A stretch of DNA of 12,076 nt from Desulfobacterales bacterium (GTDB taxonomy: Bacteria > Desulfobacterota > Desulfobacteria > Desulfobacterales > DAOWNP01). The notes beneath the pieces are model-generated. The model was given only the letters and a program-made list of their open reading frames with translations. It had not been told where the DNA came from and made no database searches. Positions within the stretch are counted from its first letter, which is position 1, and the number at the start of each line of letters is the position of its first letter. The position numbers and the translations under genes are program-made. Of the stretch, positions 1 through 6,610 are shown piece after piece. Where the stretch lies: assembly GCA_030149595.1 (NCBI GenBank), contig JASFBI010000011.1, positions 1 to 12,076 on the forward strand, given 5' to 3'.

Positions 1-2856
1 TGTCCCCCTGTGATAATTTATAAGATTGTCAGCGCTTGTGGGAGCTCCTGTTGCACCAAGCCAAGCCCAAGTTGACACATCTGCTACACCAAAATAAGAA
101 GTTAGAACAGATGATGAAGCTGTATTAAAATCTACCGCTTCATCTGTTGAATCAAGATGATTATATGATACCTCATCAACAACCCCGTCAGAATCCTTAT
201 CCACATATGTAAAAATCTTTCTTGTTGCAGGATCACGATCAACAAGCACACTGCCTGCCTCAAAAACAGGATCTATCTCTTCTAATTCCAGTGTTTCATA
301 TATCGTTGTACATACTCCTGCCGGAGTTAATGTATCTAATATACACTCCTGATTGTCTGTATTTCTGGGATCATAACGATAATGGGTTGTATACCTTACT
401 ATTTTTGTGTCATTGGATGCTTCATCACGTTTATATGAAATTATCATATCTGCTTCAGCCCGCACACTTGAATCTGCTGTATTTACAAGATCAAGTTTGT
501 GATTTCCATTGGAGTCCTCCCGCAAATTGCCCCAGGGATCTACCCACAGAGAGTGAAGAAAACCTCTCCACTTTGCATCAGTTATACCTTCGGTTACAGA
601 CGGCCTGAAATATGCCTGAACCATATTACCTTCACCCTCACTGTTTGTGGCAAGAACAGATGCTGACGTTCCGGATGCTGCCCTGTTTAGAATATCTGTA
701 ATAGCTTCAAGAAGTTTTTTTTCAAGAATATATCCATCATCTGCCTCATAATATGTATCAGGAATATTATCACCATCCTCATCCCACTCAAGGCGGTCTT
801 CAGCAGCACTTGCATATGTACCGTCTGGCCGGTTATTCCCGTTTCTATCTTTAAAACCTCCGTTTCTTGCTGCATCCTTTAAAAGATTTCGGGCATCATC
901 ATCATTACCAAATGCATATACAGTATAAAGAATAATATTCTGATCACCCTCAAGTTCAGTTTTACCTACAGTAGATGAACGAAGATCTGTGGTTCTTGCA
1001 TAAAGGGCAACATCATCGAGATAATCCGTACCACCTGAACCATAATCACAATTTGATGGTGGTGAAGCATCTTCATTACATGCTGTATTATCTCCATCCC
1101 CATCAAAATCCTTTAAAAAATCAGGTATTTTACCATCTTTAGTAGATGCTCCATCAGTTAACAAAATAACAAAACTTTTGGCACAGTGGACAAACCCGCT
1201 GTTATAATACGGATCTTGACCTGTGTTTGCATTGGGTGCAACACCAGTCGCATACTCAAGACCTGATTCAGGATCCTCCTGCTTAAAATACTGGGTTGCC
1301 ACATACATGGTTTCAGCAAGTGGTGTCCATGTATCACAGCCAGTAAGTTGCAAATTTGTAATTAGTGTTGTCATATTAGTGCCAATGGTATGCTTTACAC
1401 TACCTCCGCTTCCATTATTTCCTGATCCATTCTTATAAAACATATTCCCCCACCTTGCCTTGTCCCCTACTTTTTGCAATACTCCTGATATATTGCCATC
1501 TTTAAATTCACTGGGTTCATAGTTTATATCTTTTTGTATTTTTATATGGTATGTGTCTCCATCAACATTAATATTAGCATCCTTATCCATAGTATATGAA
1601 TATACTCCATCATAGGGAGAAGCTGCAGAGCCTATTGAAGAGTCAAACACCTTTGTAAATGTTCTACTCGTTTGAGAAGGTTTTTCTCCTATGTTTACCT
1701 GATTACCACCTCCGGTTCTGGATGTTGCAAGACCACCCATTATAACCTTTCTCAGTGCATCAATTCTTCTCATGCAGAGCCAGTTAAGCCAGTTTCCGTC
1801 CCACAGTTTGGAACTTACAATAGCAGCATCCGAGAGTGTTGTTACTGTCAGTTCATCATTTTCATCAACTTCACCATCACCATCATTATCTACCCCGTTA
1901 AGCTCACTTAATGCAGCAACTTTCCATGATCCGCTTGACGGGCATCCAGAGTATTCAATTTTTTTGTATTTATGTACAAATTTATTACTGTCATATTCAT
2001 AGAAAAAATCAGGGTTAAAATATCCGTAATATCTTTTGTTTTCACCAACTGCATCCGTATATTCAACAACCAGTACAGGAGCTCTTGATGTACTTGCATA
2101 ACGGGAATATGCATCTCTTTTGCCGGTACCTGCAAATTTAAATACCATAGCATTACCCTTTACCCATCCGGCTCTATCTACTACGGTTTGAACAATGGAT
2201 GAAATATCAGGGGTACTGTATTTATTATATTGCGTCCATGCAGGAACAGCACTCCACAAAACAGAAGAGGTATATGTTCTGCCTTTTATGTTGTCAGCTA
2301 CTAAACTAAACACAGGGGCATCATCAATATCCTCACCAAAAATTTCAAAATCTGATGCCACTGTATCATCCCTGTATGCTGTAAACACAATATGTGCACT
2401 GCATATTACAGCACCTTTAGGCAAAGCAATATTTTCAAATCTTACTCCAACTATATTAGGAGTTGTAATTACTGGAGGAGTTTGGGTATAATCAACATCC
2501 CATGCCCCTATATCAAGGTCACCACTATTTGTGTAAGAAACACTACCTGATATATCTTTTTCTTCAGCATCATCACCTCCTGATGATACTGATACATTAA
2601 AAAAATCACCATAGGGCTCACCACGAAACACATCATTTTGAACAACATCATCATTATTTGCAGGATCACCATATGCATTGAAATTCATACTTCCGGAATT
2701 ATCCAGAATTATCATAATATTGGGCTGTACACTGTCTGCCATAAAGACAGGATATGCTGTGTATTCAGCCATGGTAGGTTCTGCTGCAAAACTCTTCTGT
2801 TCCAGAAAAAACATACCTGTAAAAAACAGTGCCAGTAAAAACAAACTTTTTTTCAT
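1..2856 (-). CDS. pilY1: PilY1-type pilus tip/adhesin protein, C-terminus outside window
   Basis: Large exported protein of the type IV pilus tip complex; 952 codons are open in the window and the frame continues past base 1. The ATG is preceded by AGGAGG eight bases upstream and sits one base after the pilX stop. Residues 1-25 form a Sec signal peptide ending SFAA. A von Willebrand A fold starts with the MIDAS motif D52-N-S-G-S56 and resumes much later with T511-P-L and the T-D568-G loop. Between them lies an extra domain of about 130 residues (roughly 136-270, starting VGVRFENIALPKG) that looks like a beta-sandwich carbohydrate-binding-type module. The usual PilY1 segment (YYGYFNP, then GNWLNWLCMRRID) follows. 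Acidic loops such as D323-NDGDGEVDE resemble calcium sites. The last visible residues, around DNLINYHRG, mark the start of the C-terminal propeller that in Pseudomonas controls pilus retraction. Family assignment is firm; the ligand is unknown. Confidence 0.93.
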   Translation of the reverse strand, partial: MKKSLFLLALFFTGMFFLEQKSFAAEPTMAEYTAYPVFMADSVQPNIMIILDNSGSMNFNAYGDPANNDDVVQNDVFRGEPYGDFFNVSVSSGGDDAEEKDISGSVSYTNSGDLDIGAWDVDYTQTPPVITTPNIVGVRFENIALPKGAVICSAHIVFTAYRDDTVASDFEIFGEDIDDAPVFSLVADNIKGRTYTSSVLWSAVPAWTQYNKYSTPDISSIVQTVVDRAGWVKGNAMVFKFAGTGKRDAYSRYASTSRAPVLVVEYTDAVGENKRYYGYFNPDFFYEYDSNKFVHKYKKIEYSGCPSSGSWKVAALSELNGVDNDGDGEVDENDELTVTTLSDAAIVSSKLWDGNWLNWLCMRRIDALRKVIMGGLATSRTGGGNQVNIGEKPSQTSRTFTKVFDSSIGSAASPYDGVYSYTMDKDANINVDGDTYHIKIQKDINYEPSEFKDGNISGVLQKVGDKARWGNMFYKNGSGNNGSGGSVKHTIGTNMTTLITNLQLTGCDTWTPLAETMYVATQYFKQEDPESGLEYATGVAPNANTGQDPYYNSGFVHCAKSFVILLTDGASTKDGKIPDFLKDFDGDGDNTACNEDASPPSNCDYGSGGTDYLDDVALYARTTDLRSSTVGKTELEGDQNIILYTVYAFGNDDDARNLLKDAARNGGFKDRNGNNRPDGTYASAAEDRLEWDEDGDNIPDTYYEADDGYILEKKLLEAITDILNRAASGTSASVLATNSEGEGNMVQAYFRPSVTEGITDAKWRGFLHSLWVDPWGNLREDSNGNHKLDLVNTADSSVRAEADMIISYKRDEASNDTKIVRYTTHYRYDPRNTDNQECILDTLTPAGVCTTIYETLELEEIDPVFEAGSVLVDRDPATRKIFTYVDKDSDGVVDEVSYNHLDSTDEAVDFNTASSSVLTSYFGVADVSTWAWLGATGAPTSADNLINYHRGT

Positions 2857-2857
2857 T

Positions 2858-3526
2858 TTATAATCCTCCTGCCATGCCAACAACTTTACGATACTCTGCC
2901 TCAAGGCTTGTCGTACTGTTTCTGGGGCCTGTTCCATCTGAATAAAGCCCGTAATAAACAGCAACTCCTCCTGCAGAACCCACACCTATACCTTCTGAGC
3001 CTGTAGCAAACTCAGCCCCACCACCCTCTACATGCTGACTTCTTCTTCTTTCCACATCTACCTCGGTACTTAATGCTGCATAATCTATATCAGGTGCTCC
3101 TCCATCATATGCATCATAACCCAAAAGCTGCCTGTAAAAATCCCCTGTGGTATACGTCCCTGAAGATGCCAGATATGTAACACCCGGAGCGTCCCCTCCT
3201 GCACCTTCTGTTATTTCACTGTTTGCATTAATTGTCCTTGAAATAAGCTTTGGAGTTGCATAAATACCTGCATCTGAATTGTAAAAAGCTATTTTATGAA
3301 AGTGATCGTTTGCTGCTATCTGAACTTCTACATTTGAGTTTTCTGTTGAGGTTATACCCATAATAGTTACTATAACCAGTATAATAAGGGCAAATACAAT
3401 TACTGATCCATCTTCATTTTTTAAAAAAGTAAAAAGCCCTTTTTCAGTTGTTTTTATATTGTGTATAAAAAAGTTACTATCCTTTACACACTCCTTTTTT
3501 AAAAATTTATAAATCCTGTTTTTCAT
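2858..3526 (-). CDS. pilX: PilX-like minor pilin-associated protein
   Basis: A 222-residue protein with a PilX N-terminal-type region: N-E-D-G40-S-V-I-V-F followed by one hydrophobic helix (about 42-60), then IQAAN-like and AFYNSDAG segments that are typical of the family (here VQIAANDHFHKIAFYNSDAG). The cleavage-like glycine is at residue 40, so the cytoplasmic leader is unusually long, and residue +5 is Phe rather than the Glu of major pilins, as is common for PilX/GspK-like members. The rest is short and glycine-rich, without the acidic DxDxDG loops seen in its neighbours. It starts one base after the pilV stop and ends one base before pilY1, so translation is probably coupled; a GGAG lies about ten bases upstream of the ATG, inside the end of pilV. 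Expected role: inner-membrane minor pilin that helps start pilus assembly and places PilY1 at the tip. No internal Met gives a better leader, so the first ATG was kept. Confidence 0.85.
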   Translation of the reverse strand: MKNRIYKFLKKECVKDSNFFIHNIKTTEKGLFTFLKNEDGSVIVFALIILVIVTIMGITSTENSNVEVQIAANDHFHKIAFYNSDAGIYATPKLISRTINANSEITEGAGGDAPGVTYLASSGTYTTGDFYRQLLGYDAYDGGAPDIDYAALSTEVDVERRRSQHVEGGGAEFATGSEGIGVGSAGGVAVYYGLYSDGTGPRNSTTSLEAEYRKVVGMAGGL

Positions 3527-3527
3527 A

Positions 3528-3980
3528 TTAAAGAATCTCCGGAATCACCTGGGTTAACGAAACTGTTTTCGTGCCTCCCTGCCCTGTCCTTGTCAGGGAT
3601 ACTGTTACTGTTTTTGACCTTGTAACAGGGCTGTCATCCACCACATTCCAGCTTATTGTCAAATTACCACCCTCTCCTGCTTCATCTATAAAACCATTGC
3701 TGTTGTTATCTATGCTGTCTGTTGTCAAAGAAGGTGTATGAACGCCTGCTGCAATATCTGCATGGGTATATGCAAGTGTCATAAGATCTTCTACGCGTGT
3801 TACTGCCCATGTTGCATTGGAAGTTATATTACCGGCATTTCTATTGCTGTTCATGGATGCTACCTGCATACCTGCTACTCCTAATATGCCGACAGATAGT
3901 ATTGCCATTGCAATGGTCACCTCAATCAGAGTAAAACCATCCGATTTTTTATTTTCTCTTTTCTCTTTTTTAACTATCAT
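3528..3980 (-). CDS. pilV: PilV-type minor pilin (prepilin N-terminal cleavage motif)
   Basis: A 150-residue type IV prepilin. The class III signal is plain: a basic leader of 15 residues ending in Gly15, then F-T-L-I-E with Glu at +5 and a hydrophobic helix (IAMAILSVGILGVAGM) that anchors it in the membrane and packs in the pilus core. The PilV family is indicated by this helix and the short beta-rich globular part. An acidic loop D91-NNSNGFIDE lies in the middle. The ribosome binding site GGGAGG partly overlaps the TAG stop of pilW, only 13 bases upstream of the ATG, which indicates translational coupling. Expected role: minor pilin of the PilVWX-FimU priming complex that carries PilY1; cleavage would be by PilD, encoded elsewhere. 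No cysteines are present. The call of minor pilin is very secure, the choice of PilV over other small pilins is from operon order and similarity. Confidence 0.88.
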   Translation of the reverse strand: MIVKKEKRENKKSDGFTLIEVTIAMAILSVGILGVAGMQVASMNSNRNAGNITSNATWAVTRVEDLMTLAYTHADIAAGVHTPSLTTDSIDNNSNGFIDEAGEGGNLTISWNVVDDSPVTRSKTVTVSLTRTGQGGTKTVSLTQVIPEIL

Positions 3981-3993
3981 ATAATTATCCTCC

Positions 3994-4752
3994 CTACTCC
4001 AGCCCTAAATTTCTGCATTTTATCTCTGTTGTTAAAACACGTCTTTTTAATTTATCAGGAGCAGCAGACTTATCTAAAACAATATCGCCTATCTGATTGG
4101 TATAAACCCTGCTGTCGGTTATACTGCTTACACTTGATCCTGAATTTGCAATCAGTACAACCTGAACTGATCTTATGTCTTCTATACTTGCCACCACATT
4201 CCCAGCCCCATCATCATCTAACTGGCTGCCATTTTCATCAAAGTAGATAAAATTTAATGCATCTATATTAAGTCCCAAGGGCTGAGTGTTCCTTGTGAGA
4301 TTTCCTCCGGCAAGAGTATAGGTTATATCTTCATTGGCATCTGTAAACACACCGTTAAACCACTCACTTTCGTCTGCCTCATCTGTTAATCCATCAGAAT
4401 CATTATCAACACCATCGCTTCCTTCATCAATTAAACCATCTCCGTCATTATCATTTGAATCACTCTCCCCACCTGTAAAATCCATTGTTATCTGAATTGT
4501 ACCCTGACCTGCTGTAACTATTGAAGCACCTGCATTGCCTGTGGGATCCAAACCTGCCATCCTTATTTCACTTTCCATCTTATATATCGCAGCTCTCAGG
4601 GTTTGCTGCATATCCACCACCTGCTGCTGCACTCTGTAGCTCTGGGTTTGAGACCTAAATGACTTAAGCATACCAACAGACACTATTCCCATAATCATCA
4701 TGCCTACCAAAAGCTCTATAAGTGTAAATCCCTTTTCCTTACTTAAAAACAT
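3994..4752 (-). CDS. pilW: PilW-type minor pilin with tandem acidic calcium-binding-like loops
   Basis: A 252-residue prepilin. The leader is short (MFLSKEKG), cleaved after Gly8 before F-T-L-I-E-L-L, and followed by a Met-rich hydrophobic helix and an amphipathic stretch (QSYRVQQQVVDMQQTLRAAIYKMESEIRMAGLDP) that is characteristic of PilW. In the globular part two acidic loops lie in tandem, D101-NDGDGLIDE and D116-NDSDGLTDE, matching the spacing of dockerin or thrombospondin type 3 calcium loops. The C-terminal part (NIDALNFIYFDENGSQL, then IRSVQVVLIANSG) fits PilW proteins. It lies 28 bases after fimT and is separated from pilV by 13 bases. A GGGTGG about eight bases upstream of the ATG is a modest ribosome binding site. 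Expected role: PilVWX-FimU minor-pilin complex at the pilus tip. Calcium binding is inferred from the motif alone. Confidence 0.88.
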   Translation of the reverse strand: MFLSKEKGFTLIELLVGMMIMGIVSVGMLKSFRSQTQSYRVQQQVVDMQQTLRAAIYKMESEIRMAGLDPTGNAGASIVTAGQGTIQITMDFTGGESDSNDNDGDGLIDEGSDGVDNDSDGLTDEADESEWFNGVFTDANEDITYTLAGGNLTRNTQPLGLNIDALNFIYFDENGSQLDDDGAGNVVASIEDIRSVQVVLIANSGSSVSSITDSRVYTNQIGDIVLDKSAAPDKLKRRVLTTEIKCRNLGLE

Positions 4753-4780
4753 AACTAACCACCCTTTTGCCTTTAAATAT

Positions 4781-5302
4781 TTACTGTATGCTCACACTTC
4801 CGGTAATATTTACAACTACATTTCTGGATTGATTCTGACTGTTTGTAACTGTAACAGTTCCTATAAGTACCGGAAGTCCACGGCTGTTAAATCCTGTCCT
4901 TGTCACAGCCCCAAACCCTGCTGATGTTATTGTTACACCTGAAGGAAGCTTGCCGCTTTTTAAAATAGTCTCCCCTGCATCACAGATATTATTGCCGGCA
5001 TTATCTAAAACACCATTACTATCTGCATCAGCACTTCCTGCTCCATTATCAATAAATGCCAGATAAGTGTCATTAAAAACTCCATCACCATCAGGATCAA
5101 ACAGAATAACAACATCAGTATTATCTCTTACTGCCCTTAATTTAGCACTCTGTATTACAGAATAAATTTCCCGTGCTCCATTATCTAATCTGTATTTTGG
5201 AATCCAGCTAATTATTCCTGGAATTGTAATACTTGCTAAAATACCTGCTATGGCAATAACCACCATAAGCTCCATTAAAGTAAAACCTGAATTATTTTTC
5301 AT
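4781..5302 (-). CDS. fimT: FimT/GspH-type minor pseudopilin, first gene of the pilin operon
   Basis: A 173-residue prepilin of the FimT/FimU/GspH group. I chose the ATG at 5302 and not the in-frame TTG at 5335: the ATG follows a strong AGGAGG by nine bases and gives the normal short leader MKNNSG before F-T-L-M-E-L; the longer form would place the Shine-Dalgarno sequence inside the coding region. The helix is VVIAIAGILASITIPGII. The family is shown by the region RLDNGAREIYSVIQSAKLRAVRDN and by the FNSRGLP motif near residue 138-144, both typical of GspH/FimT. Two acidic loops occur, D69-PDGDGVFND and D92-ADSNGVLD. Two cysteines are absent from the helix; a single Cys lies near residue 107. 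This is the most upstream pilin gene and the operon promoter must lie in the AT-rich stretch behind it. FimU is an equally fair name. Confidence 0.86.
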   Translation of the reverse strand: MKNNSGFTLMELMVVIAIAGILASITIPGIISWIPKYRLDNGAREIYSVIQSAKLRAVRDNTDVVILFDPDGDGVFNDTYLAFIDNGAGSADADSNGVLDNAGNNICDAGETILKSGKLPSGVTITSAGFGAVTRTGFNSRGLPVLIGTVTVTNSQNQSRNVVVNITGSVSIQ

Positions 5303-5585
5303 ATTTACCTGCCTCCTTCCAGATACTATAATCAATTTTTATGCCAGCATAAAAAAATACTTAAAATAACAATATAAATGCTTATATTTTTATTAGAATC
5401 AGTTGACTTTACAGGCAGATCAGAATATTAATTTTTTTTGTGAAATATTTTTTATAATAGAAATATCTATAAAATTTTAAAAATTTTTGTGTTTTACTAT
5501 TAAATTTTTTTATAGCAGTATTAAATTTTTTTATAGCAGAGGTTGTTTTTCAGTACTAAAAAAATAGCCGGGTGCTGAAAGTATT
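5303..5585. other. AT-rich intergenic region between fimT and vapC
   Basis: This stretch must hold the promoter of the minor-pilin operon (minus strand) and the end of the vapBC transcript. Visible items are the fimT ribosome binding site (AGGAGG just upstream of the ATG), a perfect 21-bp tandem duplication at 5498-5539, and a weak hairpin with arms at 5548-5556 and 5572-5580 (TTTCAGTAC and GTGCTGAAA) just beyond the vapC stop. The hairpin has one mismatch and no run of U after it, so it is not a convincing terminator. I see no clear sigma70 promoter for fimT; a poor sigma54-like match is discussed separately. No coding potential. Confidence 0.5.
5498..5539. repeat. Perfect tandem duplication of a 21-bp AT-rich unit
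   Basis: The 21-bp unit running from TATTAAATTT to TATAGCAG is present twice, 5498-5518 and 5519-5539, with no mismatch. It lies between vapC and the pilin operon. It is most simply a recent slippage duplication, but two identical sites on the same face two helical turns apart could also be binding sites for a regulator. The two copies are directly visible; a function is not. Confidence 0.85.
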
Positions 5586-5972
5586 TTATAATTGTGCTAA
5601 TCCAGGAATTAAATTAAAATGTTTATCTTTTGTAAATATTTTGTAACCATACTGAAATGAAACAGCTGCAATCCATATATCATTTGTCGGGATAGGAGTT
5701 CCCGCAACTTTTAGGTTATTGAGTATTAAAGCATAAAAATCAGCAGTCTCTACATTAATAGTGCAAACAACAACTCTTGGAGAATCCAGAAAAAGATTGA
5801 GTTCTTCCCTGTTTTTTGCTTCCCGGCTGCCACCTTTGAAACCAGAATAAAGCTCTCCAATGCTAATGACTGAAAAACCAATTATATCAATTCTTCTTAA
5901 TATATCAACAACATTACTATCCCCCGTCATTGCCAGTGAATAAATATTGGTGTCAATTAATACCTTTTTCAT
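5586..5972 (-). CDS. vapC: VapC/FitB-like PIN-domain toxin ribonuclease
   Basis: A 128-residue PIN-domain protein, the usual length for VapC toxins. The acidic metal-binding residues are all in place: D7 in LIDTN, E40 in SIGELYSG, D98 in TNDIWIAA and D116 in TKDKHF. VapC proteins are Mg-dependent endoribonucleases that cut tRNA or rRNA and arrest growth when the antitoxin is lost. The sequence TPIPTNDIWIAAVSFQYGYKIFTKDKHF is a typical C-terminal half for the VapC/FitB group. Its ATG overlaps the vapB stop codon by four bases (ATGA), so the pair is translationally coupled with the antitoxin first, as expected. It appears intact. The RNA target cannot be told from sequence. Confidence 0.92.
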   Translation of the reverse strand: MKKVLIDTNIYSLAMTGDSNVVDILRRIDIIGFSVISIGELYSGFKGGSREAKNREELNLFLDSPRVVVCTINVETADFYALILNNLKVAGTPIPTNDIWIAAVSFQYGYKIFTKDKHFNLIPGLAQL

Positions 5973-6229
5973 TTCCAGAGTTCCTGATCAATTTGACGCT
6001 GGACAGTTATTGAATCACTTATTTTTTTAAATTCATCATCATTCCATCTACCAAATAAGTCATCGAGATCATCATATATACGTGAAAATTTCTTCTCTTT
6101 TTTTAACCCAAGACTTATTTTAATGAACTCAAGTACCAGGTGATTAACACTCACTCCTTGCTTTCCAGCTACTCTTTTTAATTTTTCAGCAACTTCAGAT
6201 TCAACGCCTCTTATGGTTATAGCTTTCAT
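5969..6229 (-). CDS. vapB: VapB/FitA-like ribbon-helix-helix antitoxin
   Basis: An 86-residue antitoxin. The N-terminal 40 residues (MKAITIRGVESEVAEKLKRVAGKQGVSVNHLVLEFI in two parts) fit a FitA-type ribbon-helix-helix DNA-binding domain: a beta strand KAITIRGV, a first helix, then SVNHLV starting the second helix. The charged C-terminal half, with DDLDDLFGRWNDDEFKKI, is the kind of flexible tail that wraps and blocks the toxin; this motif LFGRW is often seen in FitA antitoxins of PIN toxins. It is encoded first and overlaps vapC by four bases. GGGAGG lies five bases upstream of the ATG. It would neutralise VapC and repress its own promoter, which is clearly visible upstream together with palindromic candidate operators. 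Confidence 0.88.
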   Translation of the reverse strand: MKAITIRGVESEVAEKLKRVAGKQGVSVNHLVLEFIKISLGLKKEKKFSRIYDDLDDLFGRWNDDEFKKISDSITVQRQIDQELWK

Positions 6230-6245
6230 AGTAACCTCCCAATAA

Positions 6246-6285
6246 TAATGCTATTATGCGACTGCATACTGATATCAGCATATGC
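6246..6285. promoter_or_regulatory. Candidate VapB operator palindromes
   Basis: Three inverted repeats sit across the promoter -10 box and transcription start: ATAAT-GCT-ATTAT (6246-6258), the perfect palindrome CTGATATCAG (6269-6278) and GCATATGC (6279-6285 and flank, overlapping the -10 box). VapB/FitA-type repressors bind such palindromes next to their own promoter. Which one is the true operator cannot be decided from sequence alone. Confidence 0.45.
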
Positions 6286-6305
6286 CATATTTTAAACTTT
6301 GTCAA
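6277..6305 (-). promoter_or_regulatory. Sigma70-type promoter of vapBC
   Basis: On the minus strand a perfect -35 box TTGACA (6300-6305) is followed by a 17-base spacer and the -10 box TATGCT (6277-6282). The expected start of transcription is near 6270, about 40 bases before the vapB ATG. The strength of the -35 box and the ideal spacing make this one of the clearest promoters in the window. Confidence 0.75.
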
Positions 6306-6345
6306 ACAAACTATAGAAACAAGCAACACTCTTCATTATAACCGG

Positions 6346-6434
6346 CATGGCCGGAGCATGGTTATTCTTTATCGGCCACACAACAAAAAATGAAAGTTCA
6401 ATGATTCTAATCGTTTGGACAGAGTTTCATATAA
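6346..6434 (+). repeat. Dispersed repeat, copy A (inverted partner at 9013-9104)
   Basis: This stretch matches the reverse complement of 9013-9104 over about 85 bases with roughly nine in ten identical; the longest shared core, AACAAAAAATGAAAGTTCAA and the following GATTCTAATCGTTTGGA, is exact. Differences include a 1-base and a 2-base gap. The 76-codon open frame that begins at 6347 (MAGAWLFFIGHTTKN...) lies inside it but is shifted by these gaps in copy B, so the repeat is conserved as DNA and not as protein. A small inverted repeat, CCGGC-ATG-GCCGG (6342-6354), lies at its outer end. It also carries a degenerate internal half-copy at 6479-6512. It looks like a remnant or a non-autonomous mobile repeat. 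Confidence 0.75.
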
Positions 6435-6478
6435 CATACATGGCGGATTTATCTACCACAACGAAAATTAAAACTCTC

Positions 6479-6512
6479 ATGATTACGGTCTGTTGGACGG
6501 AGTTTCATATAA
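6479..6512 (+). repeat. Degenerate half-copy of the same repeat
   Basis: ATGATTACGGTCTGTTGGAC followed by GGAGTTTCATATAA aligns with 6401-6434 of copy A over 34 bases with about six differences; GGAGTTTCATATAA versus AGAGTTTCATATAA is nearly exact. It suggests a decayed second unit or an internally repeated element. Nothing else is seen between it and copy A apart from AT-rich sequence. Confidence 0.55.
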
Positions 6513-6535
6513 AAAATTTGGCTATATTTTTCAAT

Positions 6536-6564
6536 TTGACTTTGCAGTACAATCAAGATATTAA
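6536..6564 (+). promoter_or_regulatory. Sigma70-type promoter of the MBL-fold hydrolase gene
   Basis: TTGACT (6536-6541), a 17-base spacer and TATTAA (6559-6564) lie on the plus strand, about 46 bases before the ATG at 6611. It stands just downstream of the repeat half-copy and is a good match to the vegetative consensus, with five of six bases in the -35 box. Confidence 0.6.
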
Positions 6565-6610
6565 TCTTTATTTATAATGAAGTTCATCTTTCAATACTAA
6601 AAAAAATCAT

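Noticed and set aside
222..2838. Several short plus- and minus-strand open frames within the first 2.8 kb
   Set aside because: All are shadows of the continuous minus-strand pilY1 frame, which is open without a stop from 2856 to base 1.
5269..5335. TTG start at 5335 for fimT, giving 11 more residues
   Set aside because: The extension contains the AGGAGG ribosome binding site and spoils the short prepilin leader; ATG at 5302 is much better.
5498..5539. Possible CRISPR-like repeat
   Set aside because: Two units only, directly adjacent, no spacer, and pure AT-rich sequence; it is a tandem duplication.
5548..5580. Hairpin after vapC as a rho-independent terminator
   Set aside because: The stem has a mismatch and lacks a following U run on the minus strand.
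6347..6577. 76-codon plus-strand open frame starting MAGAWLFF
   Set aside because: It lies in a dispersed repeat; in the other copy small gaps destroy the frame, so the DNA and not the protein is conserved. Its end is AT-rich filler.
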